A stretch of DNA of 64,000 bases. Origin: Caulochytrium protostelioides (taxonomy: Eukaryota > Chytridiomycota > Caulochytriomycetes > Caulochytriales > Caulochytriaceae). Both the position numbers and the translations under genes were made by a program. The stretch spans positions 1 to 64,000 of the forward strand of contig ML014111.1 of the NCBI GenBank assembly GCA_003615045.1, written 5' to 3'. Below, one piece after another: positions 20,201 to 29,037 of this stretch (position 1 is its first letter; each line of letters begins with the position of its first letter). The notes beneath the pieces are model-generated. The model had not been told where the DNA came from. It searched no databases and saw nothing but the letters and a program-made list of their open reading frames with translations.

Positions 20201-23200
20201 TCAGTGCAGCAGATCGTTGAGCGTCAGGGGACGCCGCACGGCGTTGCTGAAGCCTTCGTGGTGATGGTAGACGATGCGCGGGGTGCGATCCACCACGTCG
20301 TCTTGCGGGGACGCGCCATACCGGACGACGGGGGTGCCCGCTGTCGGCGCTACGGGCGATGCGTTCGTGCGCTTCGGTTTAAAAAAGTGGTGGATCGCCG
20401 GCGTCGCCGGCTTCGCCTTGGCGGGCGCGGCTGCTTCGGCCGACCCGCTCGCAAGCGCAGCCGTCGGATGCGCAGCCCCGGGGGTGCTGCCCACGGTCGA
20501 GTGAGAGATGAGACTGCGCAAGCTCTGGGCGAGCGCGGGAATCACGGGCACCGACGCTTCACCCGCTGAGGCGGCGGTGCCGCTGGCCGTGCCGCGTGCC
20601 GGCGTCGTGGTGCCGCTGGCCGCGGGCGAGGGGCGCCGTGACGCGGCCGCCGACGCGGCCGACGTCGCGGCTTTGGTGGCGGCCGCCGTCGAGGCCGCCG
20701 TTTCGATGAGCACGCGCATCTGTTCGCGGACGCGGCGCTGCGGCAGACTCGTGCAAGCCGCCGCGGAGGCGACGACCGCGCCGTCGTCTGACGCGCACGG
20801 GAGTAAGATCTGCTCGACCGGGGGATCCAAGGTCCAGACGCGCTCTTCGGCAGCGTGAACGTGCGCCGGCTTTTGCGTCTTCCACGCGCCCGGTTTCGGG
20901 TCGAGCGCAGTCTCGATCCAGGTGAGACCCGTGGCGACCATGCGCCCGACGATATCGGGCTCGGTGCGGCGATCGCCGCTCAGCGCCGTACTGTCACGCT
21001 GCATGAGTTGCTGCAGGGTCGTCTGGTTGGCCCCGTGCGTGATCATGTGCACGAGCAAGGGCAGGACTTCACGACGCATCGCTGCGCGCCGCGGGAGGAC
21101 GCGGCGCAGCCGCAGCGGGAAGCCAGCGTGCAGCCGATCCATCAAGCGCTCGTGGTTGGTGCGCGCCACGAACGCTTCGTACCCGGCGCGGGGGAAGGCG
21201 ACGCCGTTGGTGTGATACGTGCCGCTTGAGATGGGCAGCCCCTTGACGGTTGCGAAGAGCAGATGCATGAGCGAGTAAATGGCGTCTGTGTAGCGCGTCA
21301 TGTCGCCCGCGTGCGTGTTGCGGTACTGCAGCGAGGCCATGCGATCCACAAAGACCCACCAGTCCGTGGCTTGAACAAGTTTGCTGCGTGCCGTCTCGGA
21401 GCGGACGGAGTGGTCGTAGATGCGCGCGCGAAGATAGTTTTCAAACACCGTGTGCTGGAGCCGTTCGGTCTCCACGAGCCCCGCGGCGATGGCGCGCTGC
21501 CACGGCGTGGCCGCCGCCGCCGCCGCTGTGGGGTCCGCGCCGAGCGTGAACATCTGGCGAACAATCTCGAGCTCGCCATGGACCATCTCTTTGAAGAGGC
21601 AGCCTTGGTCGCGGCGCTGTGCGCCGGCGAGTTTCTCCCACGCGAGCGACGCCGTCGTCGCGCCGTCGGCGGCGGCCGCCGCGCGGCTCATAAACTGGAG
21701 GGTGTTCAAACAGCTGCGCAGGTCGCCGCCGGTTGCCTCAACGAGAAACGACAGCGTCCGCGCATCGATAGCGAGGCCCTCCCAGCGGCAGATCTCCGCC
21801 AGCCGGCTCGTGATCTGCTTGGGGATCGGCGTCTTGAATGCCACCATCAGCGCGAGCGGGCGCAGCGGCTTCATGACCGGCGCCCACGGGTCGTTGCAGA
21901 TGCAGATGATCGGCCGGAGCAGCGGCTGGGGCGAGCGCTTCGATGCGGCGGCGCCGATGGGCCGGCGCTCGCTCGCCAGCTCGGCGAGCAGTCGCATGAA
22001 GCGGCCACCGTCGCCGCCAGCCATACTCGCGCCGTCAATCTCGTCGAGAATGACCATATTCGGCTTCGCGTTCCGCACGTTCTGTGCCGAAATGGCACCC
22101 ATCAGCCGGCTGCCCATCAGCGACGCGGTGCGGTCGTCGCTCGCGTTAATTTCGACGACGTTGTAGCCGCAGTGGGCCGCAACGATGTGCGCGACCGTCG
22201 TCTTGCCGAGCCCCGGCGGGCCCGCCAGCAGCAGCAGCCGTTTCTCGGGACGGTCGAGGGCATCGCCCTGGCGACGGGACGCCGGCGTCGGTCCGGCCAC
22301 GGCCGCCGTGGATGGCGGCCGCTGCTGCTGGCGGGCCCGGCCGAACACGCAGAAGTCCCATTGGTGCATCCACACGAGAACTTGTTTGTGTGCGAGCGGG
22401 TCGCCGACTAGGTCAATGAACTTGCGCGGCGTGAACTTATCCACCCACAGCGCCGTGTCGACTTCGCGGCGCCGCGGCGCGGCCTGAGCCGCCGCGGTCG
22501 CCGCTTGCCGCTGCCGCTGGCGTGCTTCCTCGGCTTCGCGGCACGTGAGCTCCCGCTCATTCTTGATGGACACCATCAGCTCGTGGATATTGCAGCCCAG
22601 CAAGGGGATGCCATTGGCGCCGCCGGCGCGGGTGGCCCGGCCGAGGTCCAAGGCGGCGCCGTCGACGACGCGGGAGGGCAGCCGCGGGAAAAAGAGCCGC
22701 GTGCCGTGGCTCGAGCGGCCGTACACAAAGGCGTTCGTGTGCTGCGGAAGTCTGGTGTAGTCGGGCGACGGTGCGTAGGCCGCGGATGGCCACGTCGATG
22801 CCGCCGCGAGCGGCGGCGCCGTGGAGGACGAGGCGAGTGGCGGCGGCCTTGGCCGTTTGAGCTCACGGTCCGAGGGCGACGGCGCGACCGACACGGCGCT
22901 GTCGAGCCGTTTGCCGAGCACGGACGTCGGTGTCGCCGTGGCCGACATCGGAGCGGTGCCGGCGTTCGTCGGGGTGAAATGGGACGCCGTGACGGCCGTA
23001 CCATGCAGATCGCGATGGCCGTCGTCGTCGCCATCGTCGTCGTCGTCGTCGTCGAACAATTCAAAGGATCGCGCGGGTTGCCAGTCCGTAAAGACGGAAC
23101 GGGGCCCGGCGGCCGTCTCACTACTTCCCTGGGAGTCCCCGCGGGGCACTGCCGACAACGCGGCATGTGCAGGGCTCCACCCCGAGGGGCGGTCCATGCC

Positions 23201-23440
23201 GGCATGCACGACGTCGGTCAGCCCGGCGGCCACCTGCCGCTGACTCGCCTGCTGCTCAGCCGCAAGCTCCTGCTCGGCTACCGTCGCCACGTCGTCCGCA
23301 TACCGCGCGACATCGCCATCGGCGCCGTCGTCGATAAGGTCGAGCTCAAGGTCCCGTTCAGCGTCTTGCTCGTGATCGAGAGATGCGGTCCTGCGGGCCG
23401 GCTCATCGCGGCCGTGCGGCGGGTCATGCCGCTCCGGCAT
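20201..23440 (-). CDS. CTF18: Chromosome transmission fidelity protein 18 (Ctf18-RFC clamp loader large subunit)
   Basis: 1079 residues from the ATG at 23440. Ctf18 replaces Rfc1 in the alternative clamp loader that acts with Rfc2-5, Ctf8 and Dcc1 on PCNA in sister-chromatid cohesion and replication checkpoint signalling in the nucleus. The first 330 residues are an acidic, low-complexity extension with a run of Asp (about residue 130). The AAA+ core has the lead-in WVDKFTPRKFIDLVGD (about 330), Walker A GPPGLGKTT (about 405-413), Walker B ILDEIDG (about 461), and later the helical collar. The extreme C-terminus (RIVYHHHEGFSNAVRRPL) matches the conserved Ctf18 tail that docks Ctf8-Dcc1, which separates it from Rfc1, Rad24 and Elg1. 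Just before it, AIHHFFKPKR resembles a PIP box lacking the Gln. It is longer than yeast Ctf18 (741 residues) because of disordered N- and C-terminal insertions. Confidence 0.92.
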   Translation of the reverse strand: MPERHDPPHGRDEPARRTASLDHEQDAERDLELDLIDDGADGDVARYADDVATVAEQELAAEQQASQRQVAAGLTDVVHAGMDRPSGWSPAHAALSAVPRGDSQGSSETAAGPRSVFTDWQPARSFELFDDDDDDDGDDDGHRDLHGTAVTASHFTPTNAGTAPMSATATPTSVLGKRLDSAVSVAPSPSDRELKRPRPPPLASSSTAPPLAAASTWPSAAYAPSPDYTRLPQHTNAFVYGRSSHGTRLFFPRLPSRVVDGAALDLGRATRAGGANGIPLLGCNIHELMVSIKNERELTCREAEEARQRQRQAATAAAQAAPRRREVDTALWVDKFTPRKFIDLVGDPLAHKQVLVWMHQWDFCVFGRARQQQRPPSTAAVAGPTPASRRQGDALDRPEKRLLLLAGPPGLGKTTVAHIVAAHCGYNVVEINASDDRTASLMGSRLMGAISAQNVRNAKPNMVILDEIDGASMAGGDGGRFMRLLAELASERRPIGAAASKRSPQPLLRPIICICNDPWAPVMKPLRPLALMVAFKTPIPKQITSRLAEICRWEGLAIDARTLSFLVEATGGDLRSCLNTLQFMSRAAAAADGATTASLAWEKLAGAQRRDQGCLFKEMVHGELEIVRQMFTLGADPTAAAAAATPWQRAIAAGLVETERLQHTVFENYLRARIYDHSVRSETARSKLVQATDWWVFVDRMASLQYRNTHAGDMTRYTDAIYSLMHLLFATVKGLPISSGTYHTNGVAFPRAGYEAFVARTNHERLMDRLHAGFPLRLRRVLPRRAAMRREVLPLLVHMITHGANQTTLQQLMQRDSTALSGDRRTEPDIVGRMVATGLTWIETALDPKPGAWKTQKPAHVHAAEERVWTLDPPVEQILLPCASDDGAVVASAAACTSLPQRRVREQMRVLIETAASTAAATKAATSAASAAASRRPSPAASGTTTPARGTASGTAASAGEASVPVIPALAQSLRSLISHSTVGSTPGAAHPTAALASGSAEAAAPAKAKPATPAIHHFFKPKRTNASPVAPTAGTPVVRYGASPQDDVVDRTPRIVYHHHEGFSNAVRRPLTLNDLLH

Positions 23441-24189
23441 CGTGGTTGGGGAAATGCCGCGCCGCGGGACGGCGGCGCAGGACGGTAGCGAGGAGCGGCG
23501 GCGGCCGCGCAGCCGCTGCTCCGACACGTCGCCCTGCCAGGGCCCTCACGAGTCAAGTAACCGAGACGATGACGCGGGCGAATGATACGTGTCGGCGGTA
23601 GAGCGCGGCGCGGGTGGTGGCGCTGGCGGCGGCGTCCGCGGGGGTGGACGATCGGAGATGGTGCGCCCAACGCGCGGGAAGCAGGGGCTTGCGAGGGCTG
23701 GGGAAGGTGCTCGCTACGTCTCGCTATGTCATGCGCGTCATCGAAGGCGTCGCGGTCGTCGCGGTTGTGGTGAGTGGCCACGGCGTCGTTTTAGATGGGG
23801 GGTTGGCGACACGTCCTGATCGCATGCGGACGGCGTCGCGATGTGCCGCCATGCGTTTTTCTTTTGCTGTTCGCTCCTCATGAAGACCCCTGCCTTTTAC
23901 ACCGAGTCACCAGCCTACGGGCTGCGGAGCGGCGGCAGCGACAATCGAAGGCGCTTCCCTTTCCCTTTTCCGCGGTGGTGTGGCGCACGGCATGGCGCAT
24001 GGCACCGCATGCTTGAAGCGCCGGTGGCGCCGTATCAGTCTGGTTTGATCATCCCTTTATCCCATGCCCAGATCCTAATATCGCTTGACAAGGCGTTAAA
24101 TTGATCAAAAACTATGTACAAGGGGTATGAATTGAAGGGGAGAGGTCGAATGATACAAGAGGTGTCGGAGGATTTCATATTCGTAAAAT
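23441..24189. other. Intergenic region upstream of CTF18 and downstream of HSP20a
   Basis: About 750 bp that should contain the CTF18 promoter and the 3' end of the neighbouring Hsp20 gene. Short overlapping plus-strand frames occur in the GC-rich half with no domain. The part next to the Hsp20 stop is AT-richer. Confidence 0.5.
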
Positions 24190-24777
24190 TTAGCGAATAC
24201 TGATACGCGCCGTGGTCTTCTGGACCATTTTTGGAATGGTAAGTGTCAGCACGCCGTTCTCCATCGACGCACTGGCCTTCTCGACGTTCATGGGGTCCTG
24301 GAAGGCAAACGAGCGCGAGAAGCCGGTGTAGTCGGGACGCTCGCGGTACAGACGCGTCCATGACGTCGTGGACTTAGCTGTGTTGGCCTGCTTGTCTTTC
24401 GACAAGGCCTGCTCGGACGCCTCAGTTTTGGCCTCCTCCTCCTCGATATGGTTGTACTCATCGTCCTCGTTGCTGCCGGCGGTCGTGAGTTTGTCTTGTT
24501 GCGCGTAGCCGACGGTGAGCTGGTTCTTGGCCGAGTCAAAATCGATCGTGATCTGATCCCGCGTCAATCCGGGTAAGTTCATGGCCATCGATACCTGTTG
24601 CTCAGTCTCAGTGACATCGACTGCTGGCTGATCGGCCAGGCGCAGGTGCGAAGGTTTACTTGCGTTGCTTCGGCGACGTTTGGGGAGGTGGTCATGGCAG
24701 GCACGCGACGACAGCTCGAGAGGGCCCGGAAGCATCTCGTCGAGCAGCGTAAAGGGCGAGACAGCGTTGTAGAGCAT
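24190..24777 (-). CDS. Small heat-shock protein (Hsp20/alpha-crystallin), copy a
   Basis: 195 residues from a true ATG. Small heat-shock proteins are ATP-independent holdases that form oligomers and keep unfolding proteins soluble. The short N-terminal arm is MLYNAVSPFTLLDEML. The alpha-crystallin domain starts near residue 52 with ADQPAVDVTET and MNLPGLTRDQITIDFD. It is interrupted by an acidic loop of about 45 residues (NEDDEYNHIEEEEAK), then resumes with YTGFSRSFAFQDPMN and the signature MENGVLTLTIPK. It ends ARISIR, an I-x-I that could be the C-terminal oligomerisation motif. A second copy lies 1.4 kb upstream in the same orientation and shares arm, loop position and end, so the pair is a tandem duplication. 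TATA and heat-shock elements lie about 250-390 bp upstream. Confidence 0.93.
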   Translation of the reverse strand: MLYNAVSPFTLLDEMLPGPLELSSRACHDHLPKRRRSNASKPSHLRLADQPAVDVTETEQQVSMAMNLPGLTRDQITIDFDSAKNQLTVGYAQQDKLTTAGSNEDDEYNHIEEEEAKTEASEQALSKDKQANTAKSTTSWTRLYRERPDYTGFSRSFAFQDPMNVEKASASMENGVLTLTIPKMVQKTTARISIR

Positions 24778-25021
24778 GATGGTTGTGATATATAGAGCGT
24801 TGAAAGAGCGCGTGAAGGCTGAGCTGGTCGGGTCAGTGAGAGTGTTTTTGTCGGATATGTTGCGGAGATGCTAAGATGCGCTAGCGCTAGAGTGATGTGC
24901 GAGTGATGTGCAATTGTAAGCAGTGTGGTGTTGGAATACTGATCATACACGTCACCACTCTGTATGCTAATATGTGTCTGCTCTCATATGTATGCGCTGC
25001 GATATTGCAGCTTGCGGAAGG

Positions 25022-25029
25022 TATTTATA
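25022..25029 (-). promoter_or_regulatory. TATA box of HSP20a
   Basis: TATAAATA on the minus strand, within AAGTATAAATA, 245 bp upstream of the ATG. The paralogue has AAGTATAAAAG at the equivalent place. Confidence 0.65.
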
Positions 25030-25117
25030 CTTGGTCCCGCGCGAGCACCTGGTTCGATGGGATCGGCGACCATCTAGGCCGATGGGGGTCCACCAGAGTC
25101 AGTAGCCTTCGGCCCCT

Positions 25118-25169
25118 TTCCACACGGAACACGACCGAACGGGGTGGAATGGCGACGAAACCGATCGAA
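25118..25169 (-). promoter_or_regulatory. Step-type heat-shock element of HSP20a
   Basis: On the plus strand GAA occurs at 25127, 25137, 25147, 25157 and 25167, exactly every 10 bp (TTC every 10 bp in the sense of the gene), preceded by TTTCCACACG. This is the gapped 'step' arrangement of HSF sites. It lies about 100 bp upstream of the TATA box, as in the paralogue. Confidence 0.75.
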
Positions 25170-26206
25170 GGGCTGGGTGCCATGTGGGGCTGCCGACCAG
25201 AGTCGCGGTCACCCAAGCCATCGATCCCGGGAAATCATGACGCCGTGATCAGAGGGTACATCACGTGCTGCTCACTTTGGATGACCCCAAGCGATGCGTG
25301 AGCGATCATAGAAATGACAGAGTTTCTGGATCTCAAACTATGCTGCGTACGCGTAAGCGACCGATGACATCAAACGTGCTTCTAAGCGGGGCCGAGCAAT
25401 CATCATACTGAATGGTGAATAAAGTGACCACAGAGTAGTTTGCACCAGAAATCGGCATAGCCTCCATAGGTCATTCCCTACATCCCCTACATCACTACTG
25501 GTTGCTATATTATGCTGATCGCTTGATCGGCGCAACAGGATGCCGGGCACAGACTGTATTGGGTACGTTGGCATCGCTGACAATCATGATCAGCGGCCAA
25601 GCAATCTACCGTGGATACAAGGACGTGGTGTTATATTTCCTTCATTAGATAGCGCCTTCGATTCGAACGGAGAGTAGGTTGCTGGCAGGACGAACGGATC
25701 AAGTTAATCGAGTTCTGGATGACAGTCCATTGCTTCCCATGGTCGACGTTTTTCTGATCCCGACATAAGTTCTGTGCTTCTGGAGATACAGCTTCACAAT
25801 TGCCTGACCGTGGCCTCTGAACGCTACACTTAGTAGCACGCAATGGCGGCTGCAGCATCGTATAGTCTGCGAGCCAAGTAATGTAGATGCATATATCTCG
25901 AACAAAGGCGTACATGTATTCGATCATAGAGCATTGGCAGTCATATTTTCTCGAGCGTCCTCGGGCAACAGCCCAGGCACCATGCTTATAAGTACTAAGC
26001 TCAACCCATAGTACTTGTGCATAGTACTTTGTTTGCGGGAATTTTGTATGGGACCGTCCTAAATTCGAGCACACCTGAAGTGAATCGTACCAATCCGCAT
26101 AAGTGAGGCTATTAAATTAAAAATATATACACGAAAGGACTGGGAGAGTGATCAGCCAGAGAAAGCTGGTATCGTATGCACTGGTTGGCGCCATTATTCT
26201 GCTGTC
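25170..26206. other. Intergenic region between the Hsp20 paralogues
   Basis: AT-richer sequence. No open frame beyond about 150 codons and none with a recognisable domain. It should contain the 3' end of HSP20b and the distal promoter of HSP20a. Nothing else recognised. Confidence 0.5.
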
Positions 26207-26785
26207 TCAACGGATGGTGATGCGCGCCGTCTTCTTGCTTACCAGCTTCGGGATCACCAACGTCAGAACACCGTTCTCCATCGATGCACTTGCCTTCTCG
26301 ACGTCCATCGGATCCTGGAAGGCAAACGAGCGCGAGAAACCGGTGTAGTCGGGGCGCTCGCGGTACAGCCGCGTCCACGACGTCTTGGACTCGACGGCGT
26401 TGTTCTTTTTGTCGGTCGAAACGGTTTGCTCGTATGGCTTGTCGTCTTCTTCAATGTGGTTGACCTCATCGTCGTCGTTCTTGGACGAGGCGTCAGAAGA
26501 GCCAGCATAGCCTACATTGAGGTGGTTGCGGGCTGCATCAAAGTCGATGGCCACTTGGTCGCGCGCCAGGCCGGGCAGATTGAGGACCAGTGTGACCCGC
26601 TCGTTGGTCTCGGTGACGTCGACCGCCGGCTGGTCGGCCAGACGGCGGTGTTCTGGCTTGTTGTTGTGGCTGTTCGAACGTGCCGACTTGGTCACTTGCT
26701 GGTGCTGGTGCGGGTGTGGGTGCTCCTGCGACGCCACGAGCATGGCATCGAGCAGATCAAAGGGCGTCATGGCGTTGTAGAACAT
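26207..26785 (-). CDS. Small heat-shock protein (Hsp20/alpha-crystallin), copy b
   Basis: 192 residues from the ATG at 26785 (MFYNAMTPFDLLDAMLVAS). The frame is open far upstream, but that part crosses the TATA box and heat-shock element and is not protein-like. The N-terminal arm carries a His/Pro/Gln-rich insertion (EHPHPHQHQQ) absent from copy a. The alpha-crystallin domain runs from about residue 60: ADQPAVDVTETNERVTLVLN, an acidic loop (DDDEVNHIEEDDK), YTGFSRSFAFQDPMD, MENGVLTLVIPK, ending ARITIR. The stretch from RLYRERPDYTG to FQDPM is almost identical to copy a, while arm and loop have drifted, as expected of a duplicated pair. Its role as an ATP-independent chaperone is known for the family. 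Heat induction is inferred from the promoter. Confidence 0.93.
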   Translation of the reverse strand: MFYNAMTPFDLLDAMLVASQEHPHPHQHQQVTKSARSNSHNNKPEHRRLADQPAVDVTETNERVTLVLNLPGLARDQVAIDFDAARNHLNVGYAGSSDASSKNDDDEVNHIEEDDKPYEQTVSTDKKNNAVESKTSWTRLYRERPDYTGFSRSFAFQDPMDVEKASASMENGVLTLVIPKLVSKKTARITIR

Positions 26786-27009
26786 AGTGACAGCGTTGAT
26801 AGATGGCGGTACTTGCTGTAGAAAGCGAAGCGATCGTGTGAAGTTCAGCGAAGTCGACTGTGGTCGTTGAGAGCGCTGTAGAGTGCGTTGGTGAGAGAGC
26901 AGGTAGCGATGGTAACGAAGGAGTGCTGACCAGTGTCGGTGGTGGTAATGAGTGTCAAACCTTGTGTTGGAATCCAGATAATTGACAATCCGGCGGCCAA
27001 GTCGCTTAG

Positions 27010-27017
27010 CTTTTATA
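27010..27017 (-). promoter_or_regulatory. TATA box of HSP20b
   Basis: TATAAAAG on the minus strand, about 225 bp upstream of the ATG, in the same AAGTATAAA context as copy a. Confidence 0.65.
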
Positions 27018-27103
27018 CTTGAGCGCATCCGCCGCATACCCATATCTTGATCGGCGCCTCGATCACATGTGGAAGCGTGAAGGGGTCTGTGGCGCACGAT
27101 CTC

Positions 27104-27146
27104 CTTCCACACGAAAAGTGACCGAACCGGATCGAATCGGATCGAA
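27104..27146 (-). promoter_or_regulatory. Step-type heat-shock element of HSP20b
   Basis: On the plus strand GAA occurs at 27113, 27124, 27134 and 27144 (spacing 11, 10, 10), preceded by CTTCCACACG, nearly the same lead-in as copy a. It lies about 100 bp upstream of the TATA box. The conservation of both spacing and flanks between paralogues supports a real HSF site. Confidence 0.75.
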
Positions 27147-27473
27147 CCGGATGGGGCTGCCGCGGCATCGGAAAGGCCCCCCCTAGAGCGCTCAGCGGAA
27201 TCCAGAAAGCCAACAAAAAGAGCTCCAGATAGCACATGCGAATGATGATATCGAATCGCATCGTCTACTCCGTCGACATACCAACAGACATGCATCATGG
27301 GCCGACTGGCCACGAAGCTCTCCGCTCGTTGGTGGGCACGATCGGTGGCGCGGGACAGCCTGCCGGGGCCAAATAGCTCATATGTCGATGGCAAGCATTC
27401 GTTGAAATGAATATAGGACAGATCCACAGATAGGACGGTACACATGAAGCGTTCCAGCGGCTGCTGCGGATCG

Positions 27474-28739
27474 CTATGTTTCTTGCTTCACCGCCTCGTC
27501 TTTCGCAAGATCGGCCATCGAATAAGTGTCTGCCATTTTCACGGTCCGCGCGGTCGCTTTGGCGCTCCGACGAGGCACGCCGACGCGCGGACAGGCATCG
27601 CGCACCGGACAGGATTCGCAGCGCGGCCCAATGGGCAAGCACTGAATCTGGCCGAACCCGACCAGCATCGGATTGATGTCCACCCAGCGGTCGAGCGGGA
27701 GCCAGGCTTCGAGCTGGTGGCGCGTATCTTCCGGCGTCTTGGGTTTCATGGTCCAACCGAGCCGCTCCGAGATGCGATGCACGTGGGTATCGACGCCGAT
27801 CCCGATGGTCTTGCCCCACGCTGACGACAGCGCCAGGTAGCTCATCTTGGGCCCGCAGCCGGGCAAGGCCATCAGCCCCTCCAGCGAGTCGGGGATATCG
27901 CCGTCATACTGGTCTAGCAGGATCTGAGCGGTCTGCTGCAGATACACCGTTTTGCGGCGGTGGAAGCCCACTTTGCCGATCAGGTTATCGAGCCGCGCGG
28001 GATCCATGGCGACGATCGCTTGCGGCGTGCAGCCGCCAGGCTCGGCGCGCAGCGCCTGCATAGCGGCCCAGGTAACGGGGTCTTTGGTCTGCGAGCTCAG
28101 CTGCAGCGAGGTCAGCACCTCATACCGGTGGTGCTTGGCGTCCTGGGTCTTGGGGCGCGAGAAGCCGCAGCCCATCTCGTCAACGGGGGCGCCGTGGTGC
28201 CGCCGCCACGCGCTGATTCGCGTATATACGTCGGCCCAGTCCTTGCGCGGCGGCGGGCGGGTCGCGGGCGCCGCCGCCGCCGCCGCGGCCGTCGTCGTCG
28301 TCGAGACCAGCGACGCCGCTACGGCCGCGTCCGTCGCCACGCTGGCGGGGTCCACGCCCGGCTCCGCTTTCACGGACCGCGCCATCGCCGCGACCGTATA
28401 CGCGGCCGCCGTGGACGCTGCGGCGCTGTCGAGCGGCTCGCGCTTCACCCGTGTCGTGGACACCGGCGGAGGCGGCGGCGGTGGCGACGCCGTCTCGTAG
28501 TCGACGGCCGTGTGGGGACGCTTCGCGCGGAGCGCCGAAGGCCGAGCCGGCTCGGTCTTGGCCGTCGGCGCGATCGATGGCGATGCCGCGGCGGCAGAAA
28601 GTCGCGCTGACTGCCGCACAGAGCGCCGCGGCGCCACAGCAGTCGTGGCGGTCGGCGCCATACCGACGAGCGATCGAAGACGGGGATCAGCTAGGACGGG
28701 GCGGCGTCGGGCAATAGCGACAACGGCAAGGATGGCCAT
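27474..28739 (-). CDS. NTH1: Endonuclease III homologue (bifunctional DNA glycosylase/AP lyase)
   Basis: Removes oxidised pyrimidines and nicks the resulting abasic site in base-excision repair, in nucleus and usually mitochondria. About 421 residues if started at the ATG at 28739; ATGs at 28778 and 28661 are alternatives. The segment after 28739 (MAILAVVAIARRRPV...) is basic and amphipathic and could be a mitochondrial presequence. An Ala/Ser-rich disordered region runs to about residue 180. The HhH-GPD domain then shows LSSQTKD, the helix-hairpin-helix LPGCGPKMSYLAL with the catalytic Lys (about 290-302), and GVDTHVHRISERLGW with the catalytic Asp. The C-terminal [4Fe-4S] cluster motif C-x6-C-x2-C-x5-C (CLPIGPRCESCPVRDAC) is complete, near residues 365-382. 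All key residues are present, so the enzyme should be active. Confidence 0.93.
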   Translation of the reverse strand: MAILAVVAIARRRPVLADPRLRSLVGMAPTATTAVAPRRSVRQSARLSAAAASPSIAPTAKTEPARPSALRAKRPHTAVDYETASPPPPPPPVSTTRVKREPLDSAAASTAAAYTVAAMARSVKAEPGVDPASVATDAAVAASLVSTTTTAAAAAAAPATRPPPRKDWADVYTRISAWRRHHGAPVDEMGCGFSRPKTQDAKHHRYEVLTSLQLSSQTKDPVTWAAMQALRAEPGGCTPQAIVAMDPARLDNLIGKVGFHRRKTVYLQQTAQILLDQYDGDIPDSLEGLMALPGCGPKMSYLALSSAWGKTIGIGVDTHVHRISERLGWTMKPKTPEDTRHQLEAWLPLDRWVDINPMLVGFGQIQCLPIGPRCESCPVRDACPRVGVPRRSAKATARTVKMADTYSMADLAKDEAVKQET

Positions 28740-28780
28740 CCACTGTGAACGATGATCAGACGGCCAAACAACACGCATGC

Positions 28781-29037
28781 CACGTGTGATGGGAAAGAGG
28801 TCACGGGTATGTCCCGAAGTGCAGGCGGAGCAGCATGGGTGCTTCACTGTCGCGAACCCCTACCATGAGTGATCAAAGGTCTACCGCCTTCCCTATGCGC
28901 AGCGAGCGGAGATATGCGAAGACCCCCGGTCACGTGGTTGCTTCCGCCGCCGCTTCGGGGCAGGGCTATGAAAAGGGGTTGCGGCTTAGCATTTAGCTCT
29001 CCCTGCCACGCCGGCACCACGTGCCACTTGCCACGTG
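28781..29037. promoter_or_regulatory. Four CACGTG E-boxes upstream of NTH1
   Basis: CACGTG at 28781, 28931, 29018 and 29032, the last two 14 bp apart. They lie in the expected promoter of the minus-strand NTH1 gene. bHLH-type factors would be the expected binders. Confidence 0.5.

Noticed and set aside
25045-25065. GGTTCGATGGGATCG resembling a tRNA B box
   Set aside because: No matching A box or cloverleaf; it lies in the Hsp20a promoter.
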